Below are positions 33,898 to 41,856 of a DNA stretch of 64,000 bases, piece after piece (position 1 is the stretch's first letter; each line of letters starts with the position of its first letter). Under the pieces are notes generated by a model. It saw only the letters and a list, made by a program, of their open reading frames with translations, was not told where the DNA came from and did no database searches. This DNA comes from Shouchella xiaoxiensis (GTDB taxonomy: Bacteria; Bacillota; Bacilli; Bacillales; Bacillaceae_D): NCBI RefSeq assembly GCF_016907895.1, contig NZ_JAFBCV010000007.1:124001-188000 (forward strand), read 5' to 3'. A program made the translations under genes and the position numbers.

Positions 33898-34320
33898 CTA
33901 TCTCATCTTTTCAACTTGTTGTGTAAATAGTTCTGCCCCTGCTTCAGCAACTCGAATATCGTTTTCAACCGAACTACCGCTCACGCCAATCGCGCCAACA
34001 ATGCCATTCTCATTCTCTAACGGAATACCTCCACCAAACACAACAATTCGTCCATTGTTCGTTGTATTCAATCCAAAAAGTTCTGAATGCGGTGTTGTAG
34101 CTTCAGCTAAATCAGCCGTTTTCGTTTTTAAAGCGACCGCCGTCCATGCTTTGTTCTCAGCAATATCGATACTTGCAAGCCATGCATCATCCATTCGATG
34201 CGAAGCAATTAAATTTCCACCGTCATCAACAATTGTAATAACCATTTGTACACCGATTCGTTCAGCCTCTTCTTCGGCACGTGCGATTAGTTCTTTTGCT
34301 ACTTCTAAACCGAGCTTCAT
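33898..34320 (-). CDS. GlcG/HbpS family heme-binding-like protein
   Basis: About 140 residues of the GlcG/HbpS/PduO-C family (DUF336). It has ARAEEEAERIGVQMVITIVDDGGNLIASHRMD landmarks near 14-45, PLENENGIVGAIGVSG and VAEAGAELF, all standard. Related proteins bind heme or cobalamin adducts, or stand next to glycolate, 1,2-propanediol or dehydrogenase genes without a known activity. The ATG at 34320 has GGAG about ten bases upstream. It lies 78 bp before fdhA on the same strand and may be co-transcribed with it. Confidence 0.85.
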   Translation of the reverse strand: MKLGLEVAKELIARAEEEAERIGVQMVITIVDDGGNLIASHRMDDAWLASIDIAENKAWTAVALKTKTADLAEATTPHSELFGLNTTNNGRIVVFGGGIPLENENGIVGAIGVSGSSVENDIRVAEAGAELFTQQVEKMR

Positions 34321-34429
34321 TAATCCCATTCTCCTCTCATTTAATAGAATTGAAGGAATAATCCTATTCTTCTATTACCTTGTCACTGTTTTTCAAACGC
34401 ACAATTCCATTTTTTTTGATAAATTCACA

Positions 34430-34462
34430 CTAAAAACCCGTCATGATTTTTCATGACGGGTT
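34430..34462 (-). terminator. Terminator of the Ltp-repeat gene
   Basis: A perfect 12-bp stem (AACCCGTCATGA with TCATGACGGGTT), T-rich after the stem on the minus strand, just downstream of the Ltp gene stop. Confidence 0.88.
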
Positions 34463-34474
34463 AACACTTTCTAT

Positions 34475-35356
34475 TTAAAGTCCTACAGCATCAACAGCTG
34501 CTGTTGCATCAGCTTGAGAAAAGCCTTCAAAAATTAACTGATCAATTAACCCTGATCGAGAGAATGATGAGTAATCGAGATAGTCTTGTGCCATTATTAC
34601 AGCTTGTTCTGGCCAGTCAACATGTATTGTCTCTACCCCATAAGTTGCATCTTCACTACTGAATCCTTCAAATTCTAGTTGATCAACTAATCCGCTTTTT
34701 GAAAACGCCGAGTATTGGATGTAGCTCTCAGCTGTTAACACTGCCTGTTCTGACCAATCCACCTCAATTGCTTCTACAGCATATGTAGCATCCGCTGTAT
34801 TAAACCCTTCGAATTCTAGCTGGTCAATTAACCCGCTTTTTGAAAACGCGGAATAGTCCAAGTAGCTCAGAGACATTGCAATTGCCTGCTGTTGTGATGC
34901 CGTAGCTGCATTTGCTTCTTCCTCGGCTTTACGCTCTGCCTCTTCCTCTGCCTGCTTCTCCGCTTCTTCTTCGGCTTTACGCTCTGCCTCTTCCTCTGCC
35001 TGCTTCTCCGCTTCTTCTTCGGCTTTACGCTCTGCCTCTTCTTCTGCCTGCTTCTTCGCTTCTTCCTCGGCTTTACGTTCTGCCTTTTCTTCAGCTAAGT
35101 TCTCTGCCTCATGATCAGAACCTTCTTTTGCTTCTCCATTAGAACTTGTAACTGCAGCAGCTTCATCTTCTACTGGATCGGCCGTCACTCCAAACAAAAC
35201 TAAAAACAAAATCATCCCAATAACAGATAATGTCATCGCTTTCCCTCTACTTCTTCGCTCGTTTGGAAGCCACCAGAGCGCAAGCTGAGGTTTAATTAAT
35301 CCAACTATAAATAAAACCATCGATAAGATAAATAAAAGAAAAAACAAATCGTTCAT
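34475..35356 (-). CDS. Ltp-family surface protein with three C-terminal repeats
   Basis: A 293-residue membrane-anchored protein. The N-terminus has two membrane spans (about 1-22 and 40-60). A Glu/Lys/Ala coiled or helical rod follows, built from the 16-residue unit AERKAEEEAEKQAEEE. The C-terminus has three tandem repeats of about 47 residues, each with YLDYSAFSKSGLIDQLEFEGF-like sequence, typical of the host cell surface-exposed lipoprotein (Ltp) domain. Some phage Ltp proteins block DNA injection by other phages. The ATG at 35356 has GGAGG six bases upstream. Confidence 0.85.
   Translation of the reverse strand: MNDLFFLLFILSMVLFIVGLIKPQLALWWLPNERRSRGKAMTLSVIGMILFLVLFGVTADPVEDEAAAVTSSNGEAKEGSDHEAENLAEEKAERKAEEEAKKQAEEEAERKAEEEAEKQAEEEAERKAEEEAEKQAEEEAERKAEEEANAATASQQQAIAMSLSYLDYSAFSKSGLIDQLEFEGFNTADATYAVEAIEVDWSEQAVLTAESYIQYSAFSKSGLVDQLEFEGFSSEDATYGVETIHVDWPEQAVIMAQDYLDYSSFSRSGLIDQLIFEGFSQADATAAVDAVGL
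34924..35080. repeat. 48-bp tandem repeat coding for a Glu-rich helix
   Basis: Three full copies (from 34924, 34972 and 35020) plus the start of a fourth at 35068 repeat a 48-bp unit nearly exactly. It encodes the 16-residue rod unit in the Ltp-type gene and is likely length-variable by slippage or recombination. Confidence 0.9.
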
Positions 35357-35757
35357 ATGTTTCCTCCCCATGTTTTATGTATTTTTGGGTTTTAAAAATA
35401 ACGTATAACGCATCAACTAGATAAAATGAACTAGGTTAATTGTACGAAATTTTTATCTTAAAACAAAGCATTTTTTTATGCATGTTGATACAGTGAAAGC
35501 CATTCATACTGTCGCACGTTCTTTTATTCAAATGATGGAATAAAAATTTGTTTACTTGACGTTAATTTTCCCAATAATTCCATCATCCCAGAAGGAGTAT
35601 ATCGCTTATTTACTATAATATTCTCTATTTTTTACTTTAATCTATGAAAAAAAGAGACAATAGACTGCTATTTTTCCCAACACAGAATAGATTGATTATT
35701 CTATTAAAAACTGCTATGTTTGAAATGTAAAAACTACTAATAATTAGGAGGCATTAC
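35357..35757. other. AT-rich intergenic region between divergent surface-protein genes
   Basis: About 400 bp with no credible gene. It holds two overlapping, mutually exclusive inverted repeats: TTTTATTC-N8-GAATAAAA (35522-35545) and ATGATGGAAT at 35532-35541 with ATTCCATCAT at 35577-35586. They may be chance in AT-rich DNA, or part of promoter control of the divergent secreted and Ltp genes. Confidence 0.4.
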
Positions 35758-36075
35758 ATGAAAACAGTAAAAATGAGTATGGTGACGATTATGGCGGTTC
35801 TAGCGATGGTTGTTTTCCCACAAGGGGACATGCAGGCTGCTCCGCAACAAGCAGGTACAAATGCGCAGGTTGATAGAGATGTGACGATTCAAAATAGTAG
35901 AGTTGTAACGGTTCAGCGTTTTTATTCTAGCAACCAATCAATTCCTAATACCATTCGTTATAACCAAGGAGGATATTCTGGTACACTCCAACGAGTTAGT
36001 ACGAACAGTGAATTTGGTGGTCACACTGTTACTTACAGAGGAACTGTGTACTGCTCTGGCACTTGTCCAATTTAA
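35758..36075 (+). CDS. Small secreted protein with GGYSGTL motif
   Basis: A 105-residue protein with a clear signal peptide (KTVKMSMVTIMAVLAMVVF, probable cleavage after QAA near residue 27). The mature part of about 78 residues is rich in Ser, Thr, Asn and Gln, carries YNQGGYSGTLQRV, and ends in CSGTC, so two Cys may form a disulfide. I do not recognise the family; YNxGGYSGTL-type segments are known in larger secreted Bacillus proteins as beta-repeat parts. The ATG follows TTAGGAGG. A toxin, matrix or adhesive role would be a guess. Confidence 0.75.
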   Translation: MKTVKMSMVTIMAVLAMVVFPQGDMQAAPQQAGTNAQVDRDVTIQNSRVVTVQRFYSSNQSIPNTIRYNQGGYSGTLQRVSTNSEFGGHTVTYRGTVYCSGTCPI

Positions 36076-36080
36076 ACAAC

Positions 36081-36112
36081 AAACACCCAGTTGCCTCGTC
36101 AACTGGGTGTTT
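36081..36112. terminator. Bidirectional terminator that covers the helicase stop codon
   Basis: A perfect 13-bp stem (AAACACCCAGTTG with CAACTGGGTGTTT) and six-base loop. The last codons of the helicase gene (stop at 36099) lie within one arm. Confidence 0.88.
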
Positions 36113-38207
36113 GCTCATTCATAAAAAGCTCTGGTTCTTCCAGTTTTAATAACTCCACCTCAAGTCGCTTGCGAAACAGCAGCTTATTCCACCCGAAGTA
36201 AATCGGCAGAAAACTCGATTCCTCACTCCAGCAAGCATCAATATAGGCTTTTTTTGCTTGTCCAACTAACTTTTCTTCGTGTATTTTTTGCGCAATGACA
36301 GCCAAATCTACTTTATGACGATCTTTAAAATAGCGAAAAATTGGTTTTTGCTTCGTTTCGTTATAAAAGAGTATGATCGTTTCAACATCTTCTCTTCGAT
36401 ATCCAAATTGATTTGTTAGTCCTGGAAAATAATCTTTTTCAACCTCCCATATGTTTTGGCTGGGCTTTAATTTCGGCAAAGCTTCCACAAACAATTGATA
36501 CTCCTTTTCAAGAACTTCGTAAACAAGGATATCGATCGTTTCCCCATCCGGATTCTTCAATTTGGTAAAAGAATAGACGCCGACGGGAATTGTTTTATTA
36601 TATGGAAGGTGATCAATCTGCTCACTAGTGGGAATTTGTTTAAACAATTGTTCATAGTGCTCGAGAGGGATCGTACGACTCTGCACAATCTCTTTCTCTC
36701 TTATTCTGCTAGTTGGTTGACTTGCTGATTCATCTACATAAAGCGTTTGCGGTAGAACCCATGTAAGCGTGTCATGCCAATTATCTTGAAAATAAACAAT
36801 AGATGCTTTTTCCGTACCCCCAGCTTCCGTTCCCCGCAGTGCTCGACCAACCATTTGCGTCATCAATATTCTTGATGTTGTCGGTCTTGTCAGCAATACG
36901 GTTTGAACATCGGGTAGATCCGTTCCTTCCGTTAACATGTTCACATTAATGATGACATCAAGCTTATTTGTCTTAAATTGGTGGAGCGTAGCATCTCTAT
37001 GTTGATTGGATTCTTTTTCTTGCGAAATAACATAGGCGGCTCGCACTCCTTTTGCCCGAAACAGCACAGTCAGAAGAACCGCATGTTTTCGGTTAATGGC
37101 AAACACAATTGTTTTCCCGTACGCATCCTTGTTTGATACATATTCCTTTACAATGACATCATTTCGTTTTTTGTGATCAATTAATTGAGAAGCAATTCGC
37201 TCTGGTAGTTGATCAAAATGGTTAATCTGTTCTTTCTCTAAATCTGTTAAATAAATGGGTTCCCCTGCATTCAGTTTTACTTCTTTAAAATATGGATCAG
37301 CTAAAATTCCTCGTGCGATTAAAGTTCTTAAATCGATCTTATAAATGAGATCGTCGCGAAAGCTTTTCTTTAAAAGACCTTTCTCTTCTTCGATTGTCCG
37401 AAAGGGCGTGGCCGTAAGTCCAAGGATTTTCGGATTCGCATAACGCTTTAATTCATTTAAAACGACTTGATACGTGTTCGCTGTTGCATGATGTGCCTCA
37501 TCTACAATAACAAGCAGTTCCTCATCTTCTCTCAACCATCGCTCCGTAAAAAGCTGGATGGCATTGGCGAGACTCATACATGTCGCAATAACGACGTCAT
37601 CCATCGCCGTTACCTCTGTAATCGAATCGTGTTCGCTATGACCTGAAATTAAACGACAAGTAAACGATTTTCGCTTAGAAAGCAAACTCTTTACAGCGAG
37701 CGTTTCAATTGAATGATATGCCTGTTCCAACAAGTCATGGCGATGAGCAAGCCACAACACTTTTCTCTTATTTCGAATCCCATGCGAAAGCAACCACTGC
37801 ACAGCCACAATCGTTTTTCCCCCACCTGTAGGAATAGATAGAATGCCAGAAAATCGCTCATGCATTTGTTTATTTATCGCCCTGAGCGCTTGTTCCTGAT
37901 GAACATACAGTCTGAGTGGTTCAGCCTGATCTTTTACTAGAACTTGACGTGCAAATTGGTTTACTCTCTTCTCCGAAAAGGTCAGCCACTGCTCCATTTT
38001 CACTTGATGCCAAGGTACTTTCTTTGACGTGTAAGCTTCTAACTCATACTTATCGAGCCAATAGGTTATTTCTTTTATGAGTGCTTTGCTTCTGCGCTTC
38101 TGCCCGAGCCGAGTTAAAAAAGACCGCATCTTAATGGTCATCCGCTTCTGTTTTCGCGCCAGCACTTCTTGCTTTAATTGTTTTAATTCACTACTTATCT
38201 GTTTCAT
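36099..38207 (-). CDS. Stand-alone DEAD/DEAH-box (SF2) helicase
   Basis: A 702-residue superfamily 2 helicase, ResIII/RecG-like. An N-terminal helical region of about 100 residues precedes motif I IPTGGGKT near 131, motif II DEAHH near 235, motif III LTATPFR, and the second RecA domain with NMLTEGTDLPDVQ and QMVGRALRG (motif VI). A C-terminal region of about 230 residues without a known name follows. No methylase, nuclease or other partner gene lies next to it, so restriction or defence function is not shown. The last codons overlap a terminator. Confidence 0.88.
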   Translation of the reverse strand: MKQISSELKQLKQEVLARKQKRMTIKMRSFLTRLGQKRRSKALIKEITYWLDKYELEAYTSKKVPWHQVKMEQWLTFSEKRVNQFARQVLVKDQAEPLRLYVHQEQALRAINKQMHERFSGILSIPTGGGKTIVAVQWLLSHGIRNKRKVLWLAHRHDLLEQAYHSIETLAVKSLLSKRKSFTCRLISGHSEHDSITEVTAMDDVVIATCMSLANAIQLFTERWLREDEELLVIVDEAHHATANTYQVVLNELKRYANPKILGLTATPFRTIEEEKGLLKKSFRDDLIYKIDLRTLIARGILADPYFKEVKLNAGEPIYLTDLEKEQINHFDQLPERIASQLIDHKKRNDVIVKEYVSNKDAYGKTIVFAINRKHAVLLTVLFRAKGVRAAYVISQEKESNQHRDATLHQFKTNKLDVIINVNMLTEGTDLPDVQTVLLTRPTTSRILMTQMVGRALRGTEAGGTEKASIVYFQDNWHDTLTWVLPQTLYVDESASQPTSRIREKEIVQSRTIPLEHYEQLFKQIPTSEQIDHLPYNKTIPVGVYSFTKLKNPDGETIDILVYEVLEKEYQLFVEALPKLKPSQNIWEVEKDYFPGLTNQFGYRREDVETIILFYNETKQKPIFRYFKDRHKVDLAVIAQKIHEEKLVGQAKKAYIDACWSEESSFLPIYFGWNKLLFRKRLEVELLKLEEPELFMNEQTPS

Positions 38208-38269
38208 TCCATTACGTCTCCCTACTTTTCCGCCATCCGATTATACGCGATAACAGCTTTAGAGGAAAT

Positions 38270-38302
38270 ACAAAAAAGCAAGCCACTTTTTGTGACCTGC
38301 TT
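38270..38302 (-). terminator. Terminator of glsA
   Basis: On the minus strand an 11-bp stem with G-U pairs (AAGCAGGTCAC with GTGGCTTGCTT) is followed by six T; it begins at the glsA stop codon. Confidence 0.75.
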
Positions 38303-39227
38303 AGAACATGCTAAAAGAATATTGTTTTGACATCATCTCCAGCAGCTTCATCCCAGCGATTGAATTTCCTCGCTCATCAAGTGAGGGACCACATATTCCA
38401 ATTCCACATTTCTTCGGTATTGCCCCCATGATGCCCCCAGACACACCACTTTTAGCGGGTATTCCTACATTAATAGCGAATTCACCTGAGGCATTATACA
38501 TGCCGCACGTTACCATAAATGTTTTACAAATCCGAGCTACATCAAGCGGAACGAGTTGCTCATCCGTCTCTGGATCTCGACCATCCATTGCAAACACACA
38601 GCCTATTCTCGCTAAATCCATGCAATTCATCTCAATTGCGCACTGCTTCGTATACAAGTCAATTAGTCCTTCAATTTTTTCATCAATCGCACCATGCTGT
38701 TTCATAAAAAAAGCCAGTGCTCGGTTTAAGTGCGCTGTCTCGTACTCCGATTTTGCAATTTCTTCATTATAATCAATGTCTTTATTGCTAGAAAGGCAGC
38801 GAACAAACTCGAGTAGACGTTCAAACCGATGGGACACCGAAGACCCTTTTATCATATGAGTTACCGCAAGCGCTCCTGCATTAATCATCGGATTAAGCGG
38901 CTTTGAAGTAGTTGTTTCCAATTTAGCAATGGAATTAAACGGGTCTCCCGTTGGCTCTTTGCCCACCCACTGAAAAACATGTTCCTCTCCATGATCAATT
39001 AATGCGAGCGCAAGCGCGAGCACTTTGGATATACTTTGCAATGTAAAATTTTCTTTTGTATCTCCAGCTGAATAAAGACGCCCATCTGGATAAAATAAAG
39101 CGACAGAAAGTTTAGCCTGATCTGCTTCAGCAAGAGCAGGTATGTAATCAGCAACCTTCCCATCAGGACAGAGATCTTTTGCCTGATTAACGAGGAGCTG
39201 TAACTCATCATTCGAACGGCATAACAT
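38301..39227 (-). CDS. glsA: Glutaminase
   Basis: A 308-residue serine-dependent glutaminase with the beta-lactamase-like fold. The catalytic Ser-x-x-Lys is in LQSISKVLALAL near residue 63, then NPMINAGAL, the Glu/Asn/Tyr segments around YNEEIAKSEYETAHLNRALAFF, and the C-terminal SGVSGGIMG with VPKKCGIG-like ending. It hydrolyses glutamine to glutamate and ammonia, and in bacilli it can help acid tolerance and nitrogen supply. The ATG follows AAAGGAG. No glutamine transporter gene is adjacent. Confidence 0.95.
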   Translation of the reverse strand: MLCRSNDELQLLVNQAKDLCPDGKVADYIPALAEADQAKLSVALFYPDGRLYSAGDTKENFTLQSISKVLALALALIDHGEEHVFQWVGKEPTGDPFNSIAKLETTTSKPLNPMINAGALAVTHMIKGSSVSHRFERLLEFVRCLSSNKDIDYNEEIAKSEYETAHLNRALAFFMKQHGAIDEKIEGLIDLYTKQCAIEMNCMDLARIGCVFAMDGRDPETDEQLVPLDVARICKTFMVTCGMYNASGEFAINVGIPAKSGVSGGIMGAIPKKCGIGICGPSLDERGNSIAGMKLLEMMSKQYSFSMF

Positions 39228-39456
39228 CTAACACCACTCCTTTTTCTTTTCTCTACTAAGATTGACTAATTTACTTCACTCATACATAGACCCATTCCCT
39301 TGTCTTATCAAAACAAATCATTCAGAGACTTTATCCGCTTTCTTTACAACTTGTTTAGACACTTTCACGTATTGTTTAGCAGCTGTTTAATAGTTATGGG
39401 AGGACATCCAGGGTACACTAAACGGTATAAAGGAAATGTTCATAGGAGTGAACGCG

Positions 39457-39645
39457 ATGTATACATCTGAAGATCTACAAGCAATTGAAAATCATGCAAG
39501 TAAACTAATCCCAACGGCAACGAGTGAGCTGTCTGCTTACTTACGCGCAATTGAAGAATATGTTCGGAAGAAACGTAAAAGCTTGAGCTTCGAACAAGCA
39601 GAGCATTTAGAAACTCAGTTACTCGTTCATTACGGCTTAGAATAA
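39457..39645 (+). CDS. Small conserved-looking protein, unknown
   Basis: A 62-residue cytoplasmic protein, mostly helical by composition, with LQAIENHASKLI and FEQAEHLETQLLVHYGLE. I do not recognise it. The ATG at 39457 is chosen because AGGAG lies eight bases upstream; the longer frame from 39436 has no site. It has no signal peptide and no Cys. Confidence 0.7.
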   Translation: MYTSEDLQAIENHASKLIPTATSELSAYLRAIEEYVRKKRKSLSFEQAEHLETQLLVHYGLE

Positions 39646-39796
39646 CACAACTTATCGCCACATATAATTGCCCTTTTTTCATTAGATCGTTTATCCTTTC
39701 TCATGAGTTTCATGAAAGTCATTCATGCTCTGAGTGTTTCATGCTAAACTTAATGAAAGAGAGAAAAAAAGCATCTATAAAGGGGTTATAACGCTC

Positions 39797-40120
39797 ATGC
39801 CAATTATTCACGTTGAAGGGTACCACTCATTTAAAGCAGAACAAGGAAAGAAGCTCGTTTTAGCACTGGAAGACAACGGTGTTGATATTCTTCACCGCTG
39901 TGGCGGCAATGCCCGTTGCACAACTTGTATTTGTGAGATTGTTGAAGGAGAAGTTGAGCCGATCGGCGAGGCGGAAGCAGGGATTCGCGAAAAGAAAGGC
40001 ATCACTGCACCAAACTTACGCCTATCCTGTCAAATTAGAATCGAAAAAGACATGAAAGTAAAACCGTTGCGTACAGCAACGAGTGAACAGATGGATCCAG
40101 GGAAGCGCCCTGAAGAATGA
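39797..40120 (+). CDS. [2Fe-2S] ferredoxin
   Basis: A 107-residue plant-type ferredoxin. The cluster ligands are Cys in HRCGGNARCTTCICEI (Cx5CxxC pattern) and the fourth Cys in LRLSCQIRI. It carries electrons to an unidentified oxygenase, reductase or biosynthetic enzyme. The ATG at 39797 is preferred over the longer frame because the protein start MPIIHVEGYHSF fits the first strand. The nearest redox partners in view are not adjacent. A strong terminator follows the gene. Confidence 0.9.
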   Translation: MPIIHVEGYHSFKAEQGKKLVLALEDNGVDILHRCGGNARCTTCICEIVEGEVEPIGEAEAGIREKKGITAPNLRLSCQIRIEKDMKVKPLRTATSEQMDPGKRPEE

Positions 40121-40132
40121 AGAAGGTATACG

Positions 40133-40167
40133 AAAAGCCGAGACTTTAGACAAAGTCTCGGCTTTTT
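40133..40167. terminator. Bidirectional terminator
   Basis: A perfect 15-bp stem (AAAAGCCGAGACTTT with AAAGTCTCGGCTTTT) and four-base loop between the convergent ferredoxin and nucleotidase genes. Confidence 0.92.
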
Positions 40168-40170
40168 ACG

Positions 40171-40695
40171 TTAATCTAAAAAATACGACCGCACTTCCTG
40201 CCAATTATTTACGCGCGTATACTCTGTCGTATGTACATTATGAGGAGCAGTGTATAAGATTCCTTCGCCAGTAAAACGTTCTAGCTGATAGACATTGTCA
40301 TCAATTAAATAATCGGCTTTAATCACGCTTTTATCTCCACAAAAAACAAAATGCTGGTCATCTAAAAAAGGGAAATGTTCCTGAAGCCACTCATATTTTG
40401 CAGTGAAGGAAGAGGGGAAATGCATAGCAGCAGTCGCAATATACACTTCATATTTGCCCGACAACTCTTTAATGACCGCTTGGGCGTCCGGCATGACCTC
40501 AAGGTCTCTAAAATAACCAGGATCAACTAGATAATTGCGTAACGCTTCGGCCCGCTCTGGCCGAAGTTCGCGCAGCTTCTTCCCATGCAAGTCTTCTAAG
40601 GTAATCGCTTCTTGATAATCCGTATTATATAATGAGATGAATTTTTTCGTGAAGTCCGCCATAACCTCATCCATATCAATTGCAATTCGTTTCAT
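40171..40695 (-). CDS. 5'(3')-deoxyribonucleotidase-like HAD phosphatase
   Basis: A 174-residue HAD hydrolase of the NT5C type. Motif I is IDMDEVMADF, motif II lies in IATAAMHFP, the Lys near GDKSVIKADYLIDDN and the acidic motif in LIDDNVYQLE. Family members dephosphorylate dNMPs or pyrimidine nucleotides. The ATG at 40695 is chosen with TGGAG six bases upstream; the longer frame from 40797 gives an unlikely N-terminus. It is divergent from pspA. Confidence 0.88.
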   Translation of the reverse strand: MKRIAIDMDEVMADFTKKFISLYNTDYQEAITLEDLHGKKLRELRPERAEALRNYLVDPGYFRDLEVMPDAQAVIKELSGKYEVYIATAAMHFPSSFTAKYEWLQEHFPFLDDQHFVFCGDKSVIKADYLIDDNVYQLERFTGEGILYTAPHNVHTTEYTRVNNWQEVRSYFLD

Positions 40696-40876
40696 CTGAT
40701 TCTCCACTCCTTTAGCATCTGTATGTCTATAGCATACCACGAGCGCAGCTCTGAACAAACCTTGCTTCGCTGAATAAAAGTGAAACCATTTATGCATTCA
40801 TAACGTAGAAATATCCATTACCGAACGAGTTATGGTATCGTAAGAATGTATAGATCAATTAAAGGGGGAAGGACCA

Positions 40877-41557
40877 ATGTTTCGTTTTTTTAACCGTGTT
40901 CGCACAATTGTATCTTCCGAATTAAATTCTTTGCTTAACAAAGCTGAAGATCCAGGCAAAATGCTGGACCAATATTTACTTGATATGGAGAAAGACATTT
41001 CTGATGTTGAAGCAGCCGTTGCCAAACAAATAGCAAACGAGAAGCTTCTTAAGAAACAATATGACGAAGTCGCTGAGATTGTCGCGAAGCGCGAAGATCA
41101 AGCTATGCGAGCATTAGAATCTGGTGACGAAGGCTTAGCTCGTCGTGTTTTAGAAGATAAAAACAAACAACAAACGCAACGTGATTCACTAAAAGAATCT
41201 CATGAAGAGTCCGCAAAGTTATCAGAAGAACTGAAAGAAAAGTTACGCGAAATGAAAGATGAGTACCGTGACATGAATATGAAAAAAGATTCGTTAAAGG
41301 CCCGCTCAGAAAGTGCGAAAGCGCGTTCTAAGGTTAATGAATCCCTATCATCGATTGGTTCAAGTGGAGCTCGTGGCGGCTTTAACCGCATGGAAGAAAA
41401 AGTAATGCGCCAAGAAGCCGAAGCTGATGCATCAGGAGAGCTACGGAGCGACAATAAATCACTCGATGATGAGCTTGCCGCACTCGATAAGAACAGCGGA
41501 GTGGACAGCGAACTGGAAGCGTTAAAAGCAAAATTGAACAAGAAAAATGAAGCCTAA
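40877..41557 (+). CDS. pspA: Phage shock protein A / IM30 family protein
   Basis: A 226-residue PspA/IM30 (ESCRT-III-like) protein. The N-terminal amphipathic helix (MFRFFNRVRTIVSSELN) binds membranes, followed by long coiled coils with AEDPGKMLDQYLLDMEKDI landmarks. It assembles on stressed membranes and limits proton leak. The gene stands near a TPM-domain protein and zinc-ribbon membrane proteins, an arrangement like the B. subtilis pspA-ydjGHI locus. The ATG follows AAAGGGGGAAGG. A SigW promoter was looked for and not found. Confidence 0.93.
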   Translation: MFRFFNRVRTIVSSELNSLLNKAEDPGKMLDQYLLDMEKDISDVEAAVAKQIANEKLLKKQYDEVAEIVAKREDQAMRALESGDEGLARRVLEDKNKQQTQRDSLKESHEESAKLSEELKEKLREMKDEYRDMNMKKDSLKARSESAKARSKVNESLSSIGSSGARGGFNRMEEKVMRQEAEADASGELRSDNKSLDDELAALDKNSGVDSELEALKAKLNKKNEA

Positions 41558-41564
41558 CCCGTTT

Positions 41565-41597
41565 AAGCCTATCACGCTCTGCGGATAGGCTTTTTTC
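41565..41597 (+). terminator. Terminator of pspA
   Basis: A 9-bp stem (AAGCCTATC with GATAGGCTT) and ten-base loop followed by a T run, just after the pspA stop. Confidence 0.85.
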
Positions 41598-41600
41598 TTA

Positions 41601-41801
41601 TTAGAAGATAATTAACGGAGACGGCTTTACTACTGCAAACCACCTTAGCACACGATTATAATGGGTCATTATTTCGCTTACCGTCAAGTCCTGTGAATCC
41701 CAAGTACTATGGGCAATCAGAAGCTAAAATGGCTTGATAACCTAAACTTCATAAAACATTGCTTGCTGCAAATCAATTAAGACTAGCGCCTTTCGTTCCA
41801 T
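41601..41801 (-). pseudogene. Remnant of an isochorismatase-family cysteine hydrolase
   Basis: The 5' piece starts at the ATG at 41801, with GGAGG upstream, and reads MERKALVLIDLQQAMF, the standard start with the catalytic Asp, then hits a stop after 19 codons. In other frames the 3' end follows: GYQAILASD, one extra T, then AHSTWDSQDLTVSEIM and THYNRVLRWFA, matching the family's C-terminus, ending at 41601. The central part with the catalytic Lys and Cys is gone. This is a gene reduced by internal deletion plus frameshift. Confidence 0.8.
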
Positions 41802-41811
41802 CCATACCTCC

Positions 41812-41848
41812 TTTATAAAAAAGGATGCCCTTAACCAGAGCATCCTTT
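41812..41848 (-). terminator. Terminator of the TPM-domain gene
   Basis: On the minus strand a 9-bp stem (AAAGGATGC with GCATCCTTT) and 11-base loop are followed by TTTTTTA. Confidence 0.85.
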
Positions 41849-41856
41849 GTCCACTA

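Noticed and set aside
34924-35080. CRISPR-like regular repeats
   Set aside because: The 48-bp units are back to back with no unique spacers, stay in one reading frame and code for a Glu-rich rod; no cas genes are near.
34475-38207. Prophage remnant suggested by an Ltp protein and helicase
   Set aside because: No integrase, capsid, tail, lysis or att repeats are visible and neighbouring genes are ordinary chromosomal ones.
40801-40876. SigW-type promoter before pspA
   Set aside because: A CGTA is present at 40839 and GAAC at 40823, but the distance (about 12 bases) is too short for an ECF promoter.
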